A stretch of DNA of 64,000 bases. Origin: Candidatus Saccharimonadales bacterium. Lineage in GTDB: Bacteria; Patescibacteriota; Saccharimonadia; Saccharimonadales; UBA4665. Shown here one piece after another: positions 50,661-59,675 of this stretch. The notes below the pieces were generated by a model. The model was not told the DNA's origin, did not search any database, and was given only the letters and a program-made list of their open reading frames with translations. The stretch is taken from assembly GCA_036388415.1 (NCBI GenBank), contig DASVRW010000002.1:248001-312000 (forward strand), in the 5' to 3' direction. The translations under genes and the position numbers were made by a program. How positions within the stretch are numbered: the stretch's first letter is position 1; every line of letters starts with the position of its first letter.

Positions 50661-51859
50661 AAGCCATAGTCCTCTATCTCCACGTTCATCAACCGTATCG
50701 TATACGTCACTACACAATCTTTGATGCTGGCAAAAACCACGATTACTTCGATGCGGCCTATGACAGTCGTGAGAGCAACGAACGCATCCTGCAGAAGGTC
50801 GCCGAGAAGTCATATTTGCCTACCAACGAGCGGCTGCTGACACTGCTACGCAATCATCCGGAGTTCAAAGTCAGCATGTCGATTACCGGTACGATTCTTG
50901 AACAGCTGGAGAAATGGTCCCCGCAGGCATTGCAGTCGTTCAAAGATCTTGTCGCAACTGGCCAGGTGGAAATCGTCGGTGAAACATATCACCACAGTTT
51001 GGCGTTTTTTTACTCACGGGCAGAATTCGAACTACAGGTGCGTATGCACCGTGAGAAGGTGCAGCAGCTGTTCGGGCAGACGCCAAAGGTATTTCGCAAC
51101 ACTGAGCTTGCGTACAACAATGACCTTGCCTATTGGGCCGACAAAGCAGGCTATAAGGGTATTTTGGCGGAAGGCTGGGACAAAGTACTTGATTGGCGCA
51201 GCCCGAACTTCGTATATCGTCCGACGTATACTAATAACATCCGCCTGCTCATGAAAAATTATAAATTGAGTGATGATATTGCCTTCCGCTTCGGCGATCA
51301 AAACTGGGAAGGCTGGCCTCTGACGGCCGATAAATTCTCGCATTGGCTCAATCAGGATCCTGATGCGACGAACTATAATTTATTCATGGATTATGAAACG
51401 TTTGGCGAGCATCAGTGGCATGAATCAGGCATATTCGAATTTTTGAACCATCTCCCGCAGGAATGGCTCAAGACAGAGGGTAATACATTTATGACTGTCA
51501 GCGAAGCTATCGATGCGTTTGATCCCCGTGACGAAGTGACTGTGCCGCAGACCGTTACCTGGGCTGATACGGAACGCGACCTATCGGCCTGGCTCGGAAA
51601 TTCTATGCAGCAAGAAGCTATCCACGCTCTGTACAGCCTACAGGAACGGGTCATTGCGACGAATGATTTGGCGCTGATCGAGGATTGGCGGCGTTTGCAG
51701 ACATCAGACCACTTCTACTACATGTGTACAAAATATTTTAATGACGGTGATATTCACGCATACTTTAGTCCGTATGCGACGCCGTATGAAGCTTTTATTA
51801 ATTTCATGAACGCGTACCACGATGTATCATATCGATTAAAAGAAAAAGGAGTTGTCTGA
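50657..51859 (+). CDS. Glycoside hydrolase family 57
   Basis: A 400-residue GH57 enzyme. The family hallmark HVHQP is at residues 9-13 (LYLHVHQPYRI). The predicted nucleophile is E150 in VFRNTELAYNND and the acid D245 in NLFMDYETFGEHQW. There is no signal peptide, so it acts on intracellular alpha-glucan. GH57 includes alpha-amylases, 4-alpha-glucanotransferases and branching enzymes. Its length and motifs are closest to the alpha-amylase group found beside GH15 and glycogen synthase genes in archaea. It overlaps both neighbours by a few bases. Confidence 0.9.
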   Translation: MKAIVLYLHVHQPYRIRHYTIFDAGKNHDYFDAAYDSRESNERILQKVAEKSYLPTNERLLTLLRNHPEFKVSMSITGTILEQLEKWSPQALQSFKDLVATGQVEIVGETYHHSLAFFYSRAEFELQVRMHREKVQQLFGQTPKVFRNTELAYNNDLAYWADKAGYKGILAEGWDKVLDWRSPNFVYRPTYTNNIRLLMKNYKLSDDIAFRFGDQNWEGWPLTADKFSHWLNQDPDATNYNLFMDYETFGEHQWHESGIFEFLNHLPQEWLKTEGNTFMTVSEAIDAFDPRDEVTVPQTVTWADTERDLSAWLGNSMQQEAIHALYSLQERVIATNDLALIEDWRRLQTSDHFYYMCTKYFNDGDIHAYFSPYATPYEAFINFMNAYHDVSYRLKEKGVV

Positions 51860-53811
51860 TGGGCCGACCTGTAATGCTCGGAAATGGTGCTTTAACGGTC
51901 GGGCTCAACGAGCAAGGTCTGGTGCATGATTTTTATTACCCCTATGTTGGCCTTGATAATCTGACGACGGCGCGGAGCATGCACCATATGATCGGCGTCT
52001 GGATCGATGGAGTGTTTTCGTGGGTAGACGACGGCTCGTGGGAGATACAGGTTGATTTCGAGACTGACGCCCTCGTCAGTAATATCACCATGGTCCATAA
52101 AAAGCTCCAAGTAGAACTGCATGCCGTTGACTTCGTTGACCCGGAATTGAATGCTTTTTGCCGGCAGATTACCATTACTAATGGCTCGTCCACCGATCGA
52201 TCAATCCGGTTGTTTTTGCACCAGGTATTCCAGATCTCACGAGCTGGCCGAGCTGATACGGCACTGTTCGTACCTGATGAAAATTACCTGCTCGATTACA
52301 AAGGCCGCTGTTGCCTGCTCATCTATGGCCAAGATGCAACTGGCGCGGTCTTCGACCAATTCTCGGTCGGCAATTATGGTATTGAGGGCAAGCAAGGTAC
52401 CTACAAAGATGCTGAGGACGGTGAGCTAACTAATAATGCCGTTGAACATGGCGGCGTCGATTCGGTGATGCGGTTTACCTTGTCGCTCGCTAGCGGCCAG
52501 AGCCAGCCGGTTGACTACTGGATAGCCGCTGCCGATTCCCAGCAAAGCTCAGAAGCGATTCATCACGTCGTCAAAAAAGACGGTTTGACGCTACGGCTCG
52601 ATAAGGCTCGTGATTACTGGCAGACTTGGCTCGGTACCGGCGGTCAAGCAATCCAGGCAATGGACAGAGCGTATCAGCCGCTTGTTAAAAAGTCACTCAT
52701 GCTTATCAAAGCTCACACTGATAAGCGCGGCGGGATTATCGCCTCCTGCGACTCGTCGATATATAATTACGGCCGCGATTATTACAGCTATGTCTGGCCG
52801 CGCGACGGCGCTTATGCCATGTGGCCGCTCATACGACTCGGCTATACGGAAGAGCCAAAAAAGTTTTTCGAATTTTGCCGCGATATCCTGAATCCTGATG
52901 GCTATTTGATGCATAAGTATCAACCCGACAAAGCGATCGGCAGTACCTGGCACCCGCTGCTCCATGGTAAACGTGCTGAGTTAGCAATTCAAGAAGACGA
53001 AACCGCCAGCGTTATCTATATGCTCGGTGAGTATCACGGCCATACTGGTGATGATGATTTCGTGCAAGGGCTGTACGAGACGTTTATTCGACCGGCCGCC
53101 GATTTCATGGCGAAATTTATTGATCCGCAAACAAATCTGCCGCACGCGACGTATGACCTATGGGAAGAAAAATTTCTAACCAATACCTACACCGTCGCGG
53201 TTACGTACCAGGCATTGCTCGTCGCCGCCGAGTTTGCTGAAAAATTCGGATATCCCGACAACGCACACGATTGGCAGGCGGCCGCAGTAACTATCGCCAA
53301 AGCAAGTGATGTCTTATATGACAATGGGCGCGGCCTGTACCGCAAAGGCTATTTGCTGCAAGAAGATGGATCGCTACGACATGACAGCACGCTCGATGTC
53401 TCAAGCCTGTATGGGGTGGTCATGTACGGTCTGAAGCCGTTCGGAGCACCAGAAGTTCAAACTACAGTACGCGCAATAGAAACGATTCTGCTCGATAAAT
53501 CGCCGAGTGGCGGTTCGCCACGTTACGAAAACGATAATTATTTCGCGGTTGACCAATCATATCAAGGAAATCCATGGTTTGTAACATCGTTATGGCTGGC
53601 ACAGTATTACGTTAAAGTTGATCGGCTAGATGCAGCGCATGGTATTATGCGCTGGACGATGGACCGGACGTTTCCGAGCGGTATACTCAGCGAGCAGATC
53701 AATCCAGTCAATAACGGGCCACTCTCGGTTGCTCCACTTGTCTGGAGCCATGCTGAATTCATCAATACGGCAATCGACCTGACGCAGCCACCTACTAATT
53801 CAAAGTCGTAA
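51859..53811 (+). CDS. Glucoamylase (GH15)
   Basis: A 650-residue prokaryotic GH15 glucoamylase. The N-terminal 270 residues form the beta-sandwich domain (GNGALTVGLNEQGLVHDFYY). The (alpha/alpha)6 barrel follows, with YSYVWPRDGAYAMWPL, the acid glutamate pair near residue 436 in YDLWEEKF, and the base glutamate near residue 612 in SGILSEQINPVNNGP. It releases glucose from the non-reducing ends of alpha-glucans, or acts as a related trehalase. No signal peptide is seen, so it is cytosolic. The start overlaps the preceding stop (TGATG), and a terminator follows. Confidence 0.93.
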   Translation: MGRPVMLGNGALTVGLNEQGLVHDFYYPYVGLDNLTTARSMHHMIGVWIDGVFSWVDDGSWEIQVDFETDALVSNITMVHKKLQVELHAVDFVDPELNAFCRQITITNGSSTDRSIRLFLHQVFQISRAGRADTALFVPDENYLLDYKGRCCLLIYGQDATGAVFDQFSVGNYGIEGKQGTYKDAEDGELTNNAVEHGGVDSVMRFTLSLASGQSQPVDYWIAAADSQQSSEAIHHVVKKDGLTLRLDKARDYWQTWLGTGGQAIQAMDRAYQPLVKKSLMLIKAHTDKRGGIIASCDSSIYNYGRDYYSYVWPRDGAYAMWPLIRLGYTEEPKKFFEFCRDILNPDGYLMHKYQPDKAIGSTWHPLLHGKRAELAIQEDETASVIYMLGEYHGHTGDDDFVQGLYETFIRPAADFMAKFIDPQTNLPHATYDLWEEKFLTNTYTVAVTYQALLVAAEFAEKFGYPDNAHDWQAAAVTIAKASDVLYDNGRGLYRKGYLLQEDGSLRHDSTLDVSSLYGVVMYGLKPFGAPEVQTTVRAIETILLDKSPSGGSPRYENDNYFAVDQSYQGNPWFVTSLWLAQYYVKVDRLDAAHGIMRWTMDRTFPSGILSEQINPVNNGPLSVAPLVWSHAEFINTAIDLTQPPTNSKS

Positions 53812-53840
53812 GTGCTGCGGCAGCAGGTTACTGTATATAT

Positions 53841-53869
53841 AAAAAACTGCCGGATCCGGCAGTTTTTTT
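53841..53869. terminator. Bidirectional terminator between GH15 and rpmG
   Basis: Palindrome AAAAAACTGCCG/CGGCAGTTTTTT around GATC, with U-runs on both strands. It serves the convergent alpha-glucan operon and rpmG. Confidence 0.92.
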
Positions 53870-53884
53870 GATTGAGCGATATTA

Positions 53885-54088
53885 TTATTTCTTTGGTTTG
53901 ACTTCGTTGCGACCGAGGTTTTTCTTGGTTTCCAGGAACACGACGTGCTTGCGCAGCTTCGGGCTGTACTTTTTCAGGCTGAGCTTCTCAGGGGTGTTCT
54001 GAGTATTCTTGGTCGTATAGTAGATTCGTTCGCCCGACTCTTCACTCACAAGTCCTACGATTTTACGCTTATCACCTTTTTTTGCCAT
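53885..54088 (-). CDS. rpmG: 50S ribosomal protein L33, cysteine-free
   Basis: A 67-residue bL33. The core reads [20 protein letters not shown] then [17 protein letters not shown], close to the family. The zinc-binding CxxC pairs are absent (the C-minus form). The start at 54088 (MAKKGDKR) has AAAGGA 8 nt upstream; the open codons before it are not likely to be translated. Confidence 0.93.
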   Translation of the reverse strand: MAKKGDKRKIVGLVSEESGERIYYTTKNTQNTPEKLSLKKYSPKLRKHVVFLETKKNLGRNEVKPKK

Positions 54089-54262
54089 GACTAATCCTTT
54101 ATGTCTGTTACTTATGTCAATCGTTTCCGTTAGTTTAACAGAGAACGGCCCTGATCGCAAGTCTACCATCGCCTGACAGGCATATATCCTTGCTTTACCG
54201 TAGATAACGCTTGTGGTAAGATATGAGTATAGCCTGCCAAATATTGGAGCAACCCGTCAACC

Positions 54263-55216
54263 ATGAAAATCTGGTCAAAAAAATTTAATCAATCCGGCGA
54301 TACAATTGTCGAAGTCCTTATAGCACTGGCCGTTATCAGTAGCGTATTGGCTGGTGCCTTTTTAGTATCTCAAAAGAGCGCCCAAGCGGTTCGAAACGGG
54401 CAAGAACAAGCTGAAATGCTACAAATACTACAAGGCCAGGTTGAGCAAACGAGATCTATGGCGCTTGCGGAAACTAATCCAGTGGCCGGCATATTCGCTA
54501 CCAGCCCCAGGTATTTCTGCGTAAATGATAGTGATGCAAACAATTTGCAACGTGCTAATTACCCGGCTTCTTTCGATATAGGCAATCGTAACTTTGATGA
54601 TTATGAAGCTGACTGTAAAAAAGGCCGGTACAATGTTATCGGAACGTACGATAGTGGAGCAAAAACCTTTACGTTTTATGGTCGTTGGGACGGCATAAGC
54701 GGTGGCAAAAACGAAGTTAAACTTTCATACCGGGTATATCCGGCAACGGCTGCAGCCGCAAGTATCGCAACTTTAAGTTCTGCAACGAGCACCCCAAGTG
54801 CATCTTCGGGACCAAGCCCAAGCCCAAGTCCGGCTCCGCGGGGTCAAGCAGAATTTACCAATAATTCGAATTGCGGAGGTGCGTTCTACCCGCCATGTCC
54901 GCCACCACCCGCCAATGGCCGGTACATCTATTATGCGCAGTACACAAATATATCACTCAATGACCCATCGATTGTTATTGGTTGTACATGGAACTGGGGA
55001 GACGGCACAGTTGAACGACTACCTGCAAATGATACAAGATGTCAGTACGGCCAAAGATCGAGCCGCCATCTTTATGCCGTCCCTGCAGGTGAATTGCCTT
55101 ATCCTCAACAGTGTAGCGCTCGAACGGTCTACAGAGTTACGCTCGTCATGCATTTGATAAACGGAGTCAACACGCCGCCGTATAGTTCATCTGCAGTCAT
55201 GCCCGTATGTGCGTAA
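54263..55216 (+). CDS. Type IV pilin-like protein with PKD-like domain
   Basis: A 317-residue secreted protein. The prepilin signal is clear: a short basic leader, the cleavage site at G12/D13 (SGDTIVEVLIALAVISSVLA), E at mature position 5, and the hydrophobic helix. A pilin-like globular part follows to about residue 165. Then comes an S/P-rich linker (SGPSPSPSPAPRG) and a C-terminal module with TWNWGDGTVERLPAND, RHLYAVPAG and YRVTLVMH, which fits a PKD fold. Eight or so cysteines may form disulfides. It may be a minor pilin or adhesin for host contact. No other pilus gene is nearby. Confidence 0.75.
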   Translation: MKIWSKKFNQSGDTIVEVLIALAVISSVLAGAFLVSQKSAQAVRNGQEQAEMLQILQGQVEQTRSMALAETNPVAGIFATSPRYFCVNDSDANNLQRANYPASFDIGNRNFDDYEADCKKGRYNVIGTYDSGAKTFTFYGRWDGISGGKNEVKLSYRVYPATAAAASIATLSSATSTPSASSGPSPSPSPAPRGQAEFTNNSNCGGAFYPPCPPPPANGRYIYYAQYTNISLNDPSIVIGCTWNWGDGTVERLPANDTRCQYGQRSSRHLYAVPAGELPYPQQCSARTVYRVTLVMHLINGVNTPPYSSSAVMPVCA

Positions 55217-55360
55217 CCGGCTTGTATAACTTCTAATTGCGCTTTTTATTTTTGAAAACAAATCATATTGGGTGCGTGTCAGACTTTTTATTATAATATA
55301 TAAACTTCGTTTTTCTAGGATCTCATGGCTACCAGGTACGTCCTTTATGGATGTAAGCAA

Positions 55361-55388
55361 ATAAAAAACTCTGTTATTTCTAACAGAG
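55361..55388 (-). terminator. Terminator of the tRNA cluster
   Basis: Stem CTCTGTTA/TAACAGAG (8 bp, GAAA loop on the minus strand) followed by TTTTTTAT. It lies 22 nt beyond the tRNA-Thr(GGT) 3' end. The 140 bp between the pilin gene and this hairpin are AT-rich and hold nothing I can name. Confidence 0.88.
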
Positions 55389-55410
55389 GTGAACTATCTT
55401 ACTTAAATCT

Positions 55411-55485
<75 letters not shown>

Positions 55486-55519
55486 ATTGTGGATATGTGT
55501 AGAATTGTACAATAATAAA

Positions 55520-55604
55520 TGGTGCAGGGTGTAGGATTCGAACCTACGAACTCGGAGAGGGCAGATTTACAGTCTGCTGTGTTTGACCGCTTCACTAACC
55601 CTGC
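55520..55604 (-). tRNA. tRNA-Tyr (GTA)
   Basis: A class II tRNA with a long variable arm. Acceptor GCAGGGT/ACCCTGC, discriminator A, anticodon stem GCAGA/TCTGC with loop CTGTAAA (anticodon GTA), T arm GTAGG/CCTAC, encoded CCA. Confidence 0.95.
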
Positions 55605-55647
55605 ATATATAATTGTTAAACTTGCTCCGACAAGTATCTCGGTATGT

Positions 55648-55723
55648 TGGAGCCGACAGAGGGATTCGAACCCACGACCCGCTGTTTACAAAACAGCCGC
55701 TCTAGCCACTGAGCTATGTCGGC
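55648..55723 (-). tRNA. tRNA-Thr (TGT)
   Basis: Acceptor GCCGACA/TGTCGGC, anticodon stem GCTGT/ACAGC with loop TTTGTAA (anticodon TGT), encoded CCA. The T stem GTGGG/CCCTC contains one T-T mismatch. The order Thr(TGT)-Tyr-Thr(GGT) resembles the thrU-tyrU-glyT-thrT cluster of other bacteria. Confidence 0.94.
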
Positions 55724-55822
55724 GATTTGTTAAGAAGCGGTATATCTAACGCTGATTAACAGATGTTAGTGTATCAAATTGACCCGCATTCAGCAACCAT
55801 TGGAAGTGCATATCCTGATTTA

Positions 55823-56476
55823 CTATATGACGACGCGCTTCGGACGGACAATTCGCTTGGGGCGACCTGCTGGCACAATAAGCTTTTTAATTTTGTCCTC
55901 GATGAGATCGGCTTCGGCCTGCATGCCAGTTGCCATGTACGCTTTATGCAACAAGGTGTAGGTTTCTTTGTTTGGTTCGAGGCCAACGGCCTTCTCGAGC
56001 TCTTGGATCATGAGCTTGTAATTACCAAGTTTTTCCTGCACCTTGGCGTAGGCGACGTGGCGTGCGGCCAGCTCGTCTTCCAGCTTCAGTGCTTGCTCGA
56101 ATGCAATAGCTGCTTTTTCATAGTTTTCAGTTTCGTAATAGATGAGCCCGAGGTTGTGTAATGAAGACGAGGTCGCCTCAATACTGGATGCGATTTCAAA
56201 GCAATCAATCGCGTCCTTGTATTCTTTTTGCTTGGCGTACAGTATACCAAGCCGGTTGTAAGCAGCTGCGTTCTTTTCGTCAATTTTAAGTATAGTCAGA
56301 AGTGCTTTTTCGGCACGAAGAAAACGATTTTCACGCATGCCTTTGTGGGCAATATCCCAGAGTTTGCCCAGGCGATCGCCAACTTTACGCGGTACGGCAC
56401 CAAATTCATCTTCATGTAATTGAGCATGACGATAGGCCAAAGCGCTAAAACCAGCAACAACAAGTAGTTCTATCAT
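55823..56476 (-). CDS. TPR-repeat protein
   Basis: A 217-residue protein with a short hydrophobic N-terminus (MIELLVVAGFSALAY) and then about four tetratricopeptide repeats from residue 50 to 190: AAYNRLGILYAKQKEYKDAI, SSLHNLGLIYYETENYEKAA and related. The tail is basic (KRIVRPKRVVI). TPR domains mediate protein-protein contact; the partner is unknown. TATAAT with an extended TGC ends 8 nt before the ATG, a further leaderless-type start. Confidence 0.85.
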   Translation of the reverse strand: MIELLVVAGFSALAYRHAQLHEDEFGAVPRKVGDRLGKLWDIAHKGMRENRFLRAEKALLTILKIDEKNAAAYNRLGILYAKQKEYKDAIDCFEIASSIEATSSSLHNLGLIYYETENYEKAAIAFEQALKLEDELAARHVAYAKVQEKLGNYKLMIQELEKAVGLEPNKETYTLLHKAYMATGMQAEADLIEDKIKKLIVPAGRPKRIVRPKRVVI

Positions 56477-56536
56477 GTACAGCCATTATAGCAGGTAAAC
56501 TGCGTCGTCGCAGCAGACGACATGGGCTCAAGTAAG

Positions 56537-57424
56537 CTACAATTTCAGCATCAAGTTTGTCAGTACCAGCTTCGTTTGTGTGTTGTACTGGAGCTGCTCG
56601 GTCGCATCATATGTAGCCTGCATGACAGTACGCCAGCGTTGAATGGCTTTGGGGTCGGAGGTCCTGCGTATTGCTGTCCGGGACATCTGCCCGAGTACGT
56701 ATAGGATGTCGAGACATAGTTGTCGTTGTTTGCTCAAACCGTCTACAAGCAGCAGACGCTGATAGGTTTTGGACTGCAAAATACCTCGTGCGTGCGTCGT
56801 GGCAACAACTAGGGGATGGGCTGTATCCTCAGCAAGCAGCGCGGCAGTCAGGCCGGGTAGCTCTCCGCTGAGCATCATGGCGCGCTGAATATCGCTGCTT
56901 TTGTGTCCATGTGAGCTGAAATATTCCGTTAATGTATCGGCCGCGGGCGGTAAGACGGCTAGCTCACGAACACGGGACTGTATTGTCGGTAAAAGTGAAT
57001 CAATGCTGGATGCGGTCATGATAATAACGGTGTCCCGCGGCGGTTCTTCAAGTGTTTTTAGTAGTGAATTTTGAGCTTCAATTGTGAGGAACTGCGCATC
57101 TTCGATGATTACGGCCCGAGAAAAACTCTGTACTACTTTGCCGGGAATAGTCAGATGTAAAAAATGCTGTAAACTGCGTACCGTTTCGATTGGTATGGCC
57201 TTATTGTCGATGGGACGAATAATACGTATGTATTGATGCTTAGCAATTGCGTCAGGGGTATCCGACGATAGACCAAGCATGCCTGCGGTTATATACTGGG
57301 CAACACTCGCTTTGCCGCTGCCGCTTGTTCCGGAGATAAGGAGCGCATGAGACGGCTGCCTCATATAGTCAGCTATAGCAACAGCCGTTCGTGGATGAAA
57401 GATAAGACTTGATGGAGCTAGCAT
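56537..57424 (-). CDS. holB: DNA polymerase III delta' subunit-like
   Basis: A 295-residue clamp-loader subunit related to DnaX. The degenerate P-loop SGTSGSGKASVAQYI lies near residue 32. VIIEDAQFLTIEAQNSLLKT then LEEPPRDTVIIM is the conserved central motif, and SVQSR is kept as TIQSR. The zinc module is missing, as in DnaX. The C-terminal third is helical. It forms the stator of the clamp loader together with gamma/tau and delta. It starts 8 nt after the pseudouridine synthase stop. Confidence 0.85.
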   Translation of the reverse strand: MLAPSSLIFHPRTAVAIADYMRQPSHALLISGTSGSGKASVAQYITAGMLGLSSDTPDAIAKHQYIRIIRPIDNKAIPIETVRSLQHFLHLTIPGKVVQSFSRAVIIEDAQFLTIEAQNSLLKTLEEPPRDTVIIMTASSIDSLLPTIQSRVRELAVLPPAADTLTEYFSSHGHKSSDIQRAMMLSGELPGLTAALLAEDTAHPLVVATTHARGILQSKTYQRLLLVDGLSKQRQLCLDILYVLGQMSRTAIRRTSDPKAIQRWRTVMQATYDATEQLQYNTQTKLVLTNLMLKL

Positions 57425-57432
57425 GCTTTAGC

Positions 57433-58290
57433 TTAATCTTTCAGTAGTTCAGTAAACGCATCTGGAACTGGTGCGGTGAAGGTGCGCTCACTGCCGTTTG
57501 GCAGTATGAGCGTTAATTCTGCGGCGTGCAGGTACAGTCGATCGGCCGTACGTCCGCCGTACAGTCTGTCGCCAACAATCGGCCGTTTAAAATGCATAAG
57601 ATGTACACGCAGCTGGTGTGTTCGCCCGGTCGTCGGCCGCAGACGTAGCATGGTGTAGGTGTCGTTAGACATGATGCTTTCGTAGGCCGTGACCGCTGAA
57701 CGGCCATTAATACCAACTCTAAATGTTTGCGGTTTTTTAGGATTTCGTTCAATCGGCATATCTATAATCGCCTGTTCGGGATGCATAACGCCTTCGATAA
57801 CGGCCACATATTGCTTTTTGGCATGACGCTGTGAAAACTGCCGTTGCAGCCAATTGTGCGTGTCAGGTGTTTTGGCGCAGATCATGACGCCGCTTGTGTC
57901 GCGGTCCAGCCGGTGGACAATGCCAGCGCGTTCTCCCTCCATGCTTCGTAATCTGCCGCGCAGCCAGGTTGCAACCGTCGCCTCAGCGTGAAACGCGCCC
58001 TTGCTGTGTGTCAGCACCCCTGTCGGCTTGTTGACGACGACACAGTCATCATCCTCATATAGCACTTGCAAATCAATGCTCGGTATTTCATAAAACATGT
58101 CTTCGTCATGATCTATAGTGACTTTATCACCCGGCTTCATTTTGTAGCCGGCTTTTGTGACGACTACGCCGTTCACTGTTACTTTGCCATCGTCGATCAG
58201 CGTCGCTGCATAATTACGCGTTAAGGTCGGCATTTGCTCTACAACTCGTTGATCAAGCCGCTGGGCACGTGAGATTTCGAGATTACTCAT
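57433..58290 (-). CDS. RluA/RluD family pseudouridine synthase
   Basis: A 285-residue rRNA pseudouridine synthase. An S4 RNA-binding domain covers residues 10-60 (LDQRVVEQMPTLTRNYAATL). The catalytic domain has VNKPTGVLTHS and the active-site aspartate in GIVHRLDRDTSGVMI. TTGRTHQLRVHLMHFKRPIV is the second family motif. The arrangement is that of RluD, which modifies the helix 69 region of 23S rRNA; the exact site is not provable. Its ATG overlaps the trpS stop (ATGA). Confidence 0.92.
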   Translation of the reverse strand: MSNLEISRAQRLDQRVVEQMPTLTRNYAATLIDDGKVTVNGVVVTKAGYKMKPGDKVTIDHDEDMFYEIPSIDLQVLYEDDDCVVVNKPTGVLTHSKGAFHAEATVATWLRGRLRSMEGERAGIVHRLDRDTSGVMICAKTPDTHNWLQRQFSQRHAKKQYVAVIEGVMHPEQAIIDMPIERNPKKPQTFRVGINGRSAVTAYESIMSNDTYTMLRLRPTTGRTHQLRVHLMHFKRPIVGDRLYGGRTADRLYLHAAELTLILPNGSERTFTAPVPDAFTELLKD

Positions 58291-59330
58291 CGGTTGGTAG
58301 CTTGTCTGAGGCCGACGGCTTCCTGAGTGCGAAGTAGTACGCCACTTGCCTGCTGGCGCATCGCCGCTTCACTGGTTTCTAGTTTGGTTTGGATAGCATG
58401 TAGATCAACATTGTCGAGTTTGATTTGGAAATCTTCCAAAAATGCACAAATGGCATCGGCCACGGCAGATTTGAGCGGACCATACTGCGTTTGGCCTTCG
58501 TACTGCTGGCGTATATCTGCAATCGGTACGCCTGTGAAAAGCGATAGTAAGTCGAGCAGGTTTGTAATCCCAGGCTGTAGTGCTAAATCGTAGGTGATTT
58601 TGCCGATACTGTCTGTTGTCGCCGATAGTATTTTCCTGCGGGCGATTTCGCTGCTATCACTTAAGAATATGACGCCTCTGCCGGTTTCGTCTGATTTGCT
58701 CATCTTTTTGGTCGGATCGTGTAAGTCGCGGATTCGCAGGCCCTGATCTTTACCAAAGAAAGCATGCTGTTCCTTGACTGGTTTTGGAATGGTGTAGAGC
58801 TTGCCGAAGCGGTTGTTCATGCGCTCGGCAATATCACGAGTGAACTCGAGGTGCTGTGTCTGATCGTCGCCAACTGGAATATACGCCGCGTCGTATAATA
58901 ATATATCGGCAGCCATGAGTACCGGATAATTAAATAACCCGACGGACAGGCGGTCATCGCTAAGTTTGGCGGATTTATCTTTGAACTGTGTCATACGGCT
59001 CAGCTCGCCAAAACCGGCAAAACAATCTAATATCCACGCCAGTTCACTGTGCGCCGGTACGAAGCTCTGCCTATAGATATGTATATGCTCATTGTCCAGC
59101 GGCAGGCCGGCCGCGACAAACACTGCCAGATTATCTAAAATCTGATTATATAGTTTTGTGTGATCTGTTGGCGTTGTAAAGCTATGTAAATCAGGCACGA
59201 ACATATTTATCTGGTAGGCATCAGATTTCGTTGTAGCCATATCGACCAAGGGAAGCATTGCTCCGAGATAGTTGCCAATGTGTAAGTCGTTATTGGCGCG
59301 GAGGCCAGTCAATATTACGGGTTTTGTCAT
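58287..59330 (-). CDS. trpS: Tryptophanyl-tRNA synthetase
   Basis: A 347-residue class Ic synthetase. The HIGH-type motif is NDLHIGNYLGAMLP near residues 14-27, and KKMSKSDETGRG is the KMSKS motif near residue 215. VGDDQTQHLEFTRDIAERMN binds tryptophan and ATP. It is the first gene of trpS-rlu-holB. A TATACT box lies 10 nt before the ATG. Confidence 0.96.
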   Translation of the reverse strand: MTKPVILTGLRANNDLHIGNYLGAMLPLVDMATTKSDAYQINMFVPDLHSFTTPTDHTKLYNQILDNLAVFVAAGLPLDNEHIHIYRQSFVPAHSELAWILDCFAGFGELSRMTQFKDKSAKLSDDRLSVGLFNYPVLMAADILLYDAAYIPVGDDQTQHLEFTRDIAERMNNRFGKLYTIPKPVKEQHAFFGKDQGLRIRDLHDPTKKMSKSDETGRGVIFLSDSSEIARRKILSATTDSIGKITYDLALQPGITNLLDLLSLFTGVPIADIRQQYEGQTQYGPLKSAVADAICAFLEDFQIKLDNVDLHAIQTKLETSEAAMRQQASGVLLRTQEAVGLRQATNR

Positions 59331-59472
59331 ATATAGTTTCAGTATACCTTAATTTAATGGTGACGGCCGTTAGCCAATCAATCGCTGTCCGGCGTAATGC
59401 ACGCGTATTTTGCGCTTCCCGGATGCTATTACTTCAGTTTAGTTAATGATTGCATTTGTACATTGAGAAATA

Positions 59473-59497
59473 AAAATCCGCCTGATTGGCGGATTTT
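59473..59497 (-). terminator. Terminator of the micro-transcript
   Basis: Stem AAAATCCGCC/GGCGGATTTT (10 bp, 5-nt loop) with a U-run on the minus strand (TTTTTATTTC). It begins 9 nt beyond the stop of the 30-residue reading frame. Confidence 0.92.
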
Positions 59498-59506
59498 CTG
59501 TGTATC

Positions 59507-59599
59507 TTACCGCTTGCGATAAGAAGATCGTACAGGAGAAACAGCCAAGCTCTTGCCGGTGTACACAAACCAATAAACGAAGTTAACTATATGACTCAT
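59507..59599 (-). CDS. Leaderless microprotein (30 aa)
   Basis: A 30-codon frame on the minus strand, beginning MSHIVNFVYWFVYTGKSLAV and ending in a basic stretch (RSSYRKR). Residues 4-13 are hydrophobic and aromatic and could touch a membrane. TTGACA-17-TATAAT, a perfect consensus promoter, stands with its -10 box exactly 7 nt before the ATG, and a terminator follows 9 nt after the stop. The frame thus fills almost the whole transcript. The unit could also be a small RNA of about 130 nt, but the fit of start and stop favours translation. I know no homologue. Confidence 0.6.
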   Translation of the reverse strand: MSHIVNFVYWFVYTGKSLAVSPVRSSYRKR

Positions 59600-59606
59600 T
59601 ACATCT

Positions 59607-59635
59607 ATTATAGATCACGATTCTTATGCTGTCAA
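59607..59635 (-). promoter_or_regulatory. Consensus sigma-70-type promoter
   Basis: TTGACA (59630-59635) and TATAAT (59607-59612), spacer 17 bp, on the minus strand. It is the only perfect consensus promoter I found in the window and drives the micro-transcript at 59473-59600. Confidence 0.85.
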
Positions 59636-59675
59636 CAACCTGGTCATGTATACAGATTATAGAGCACCATGTACA

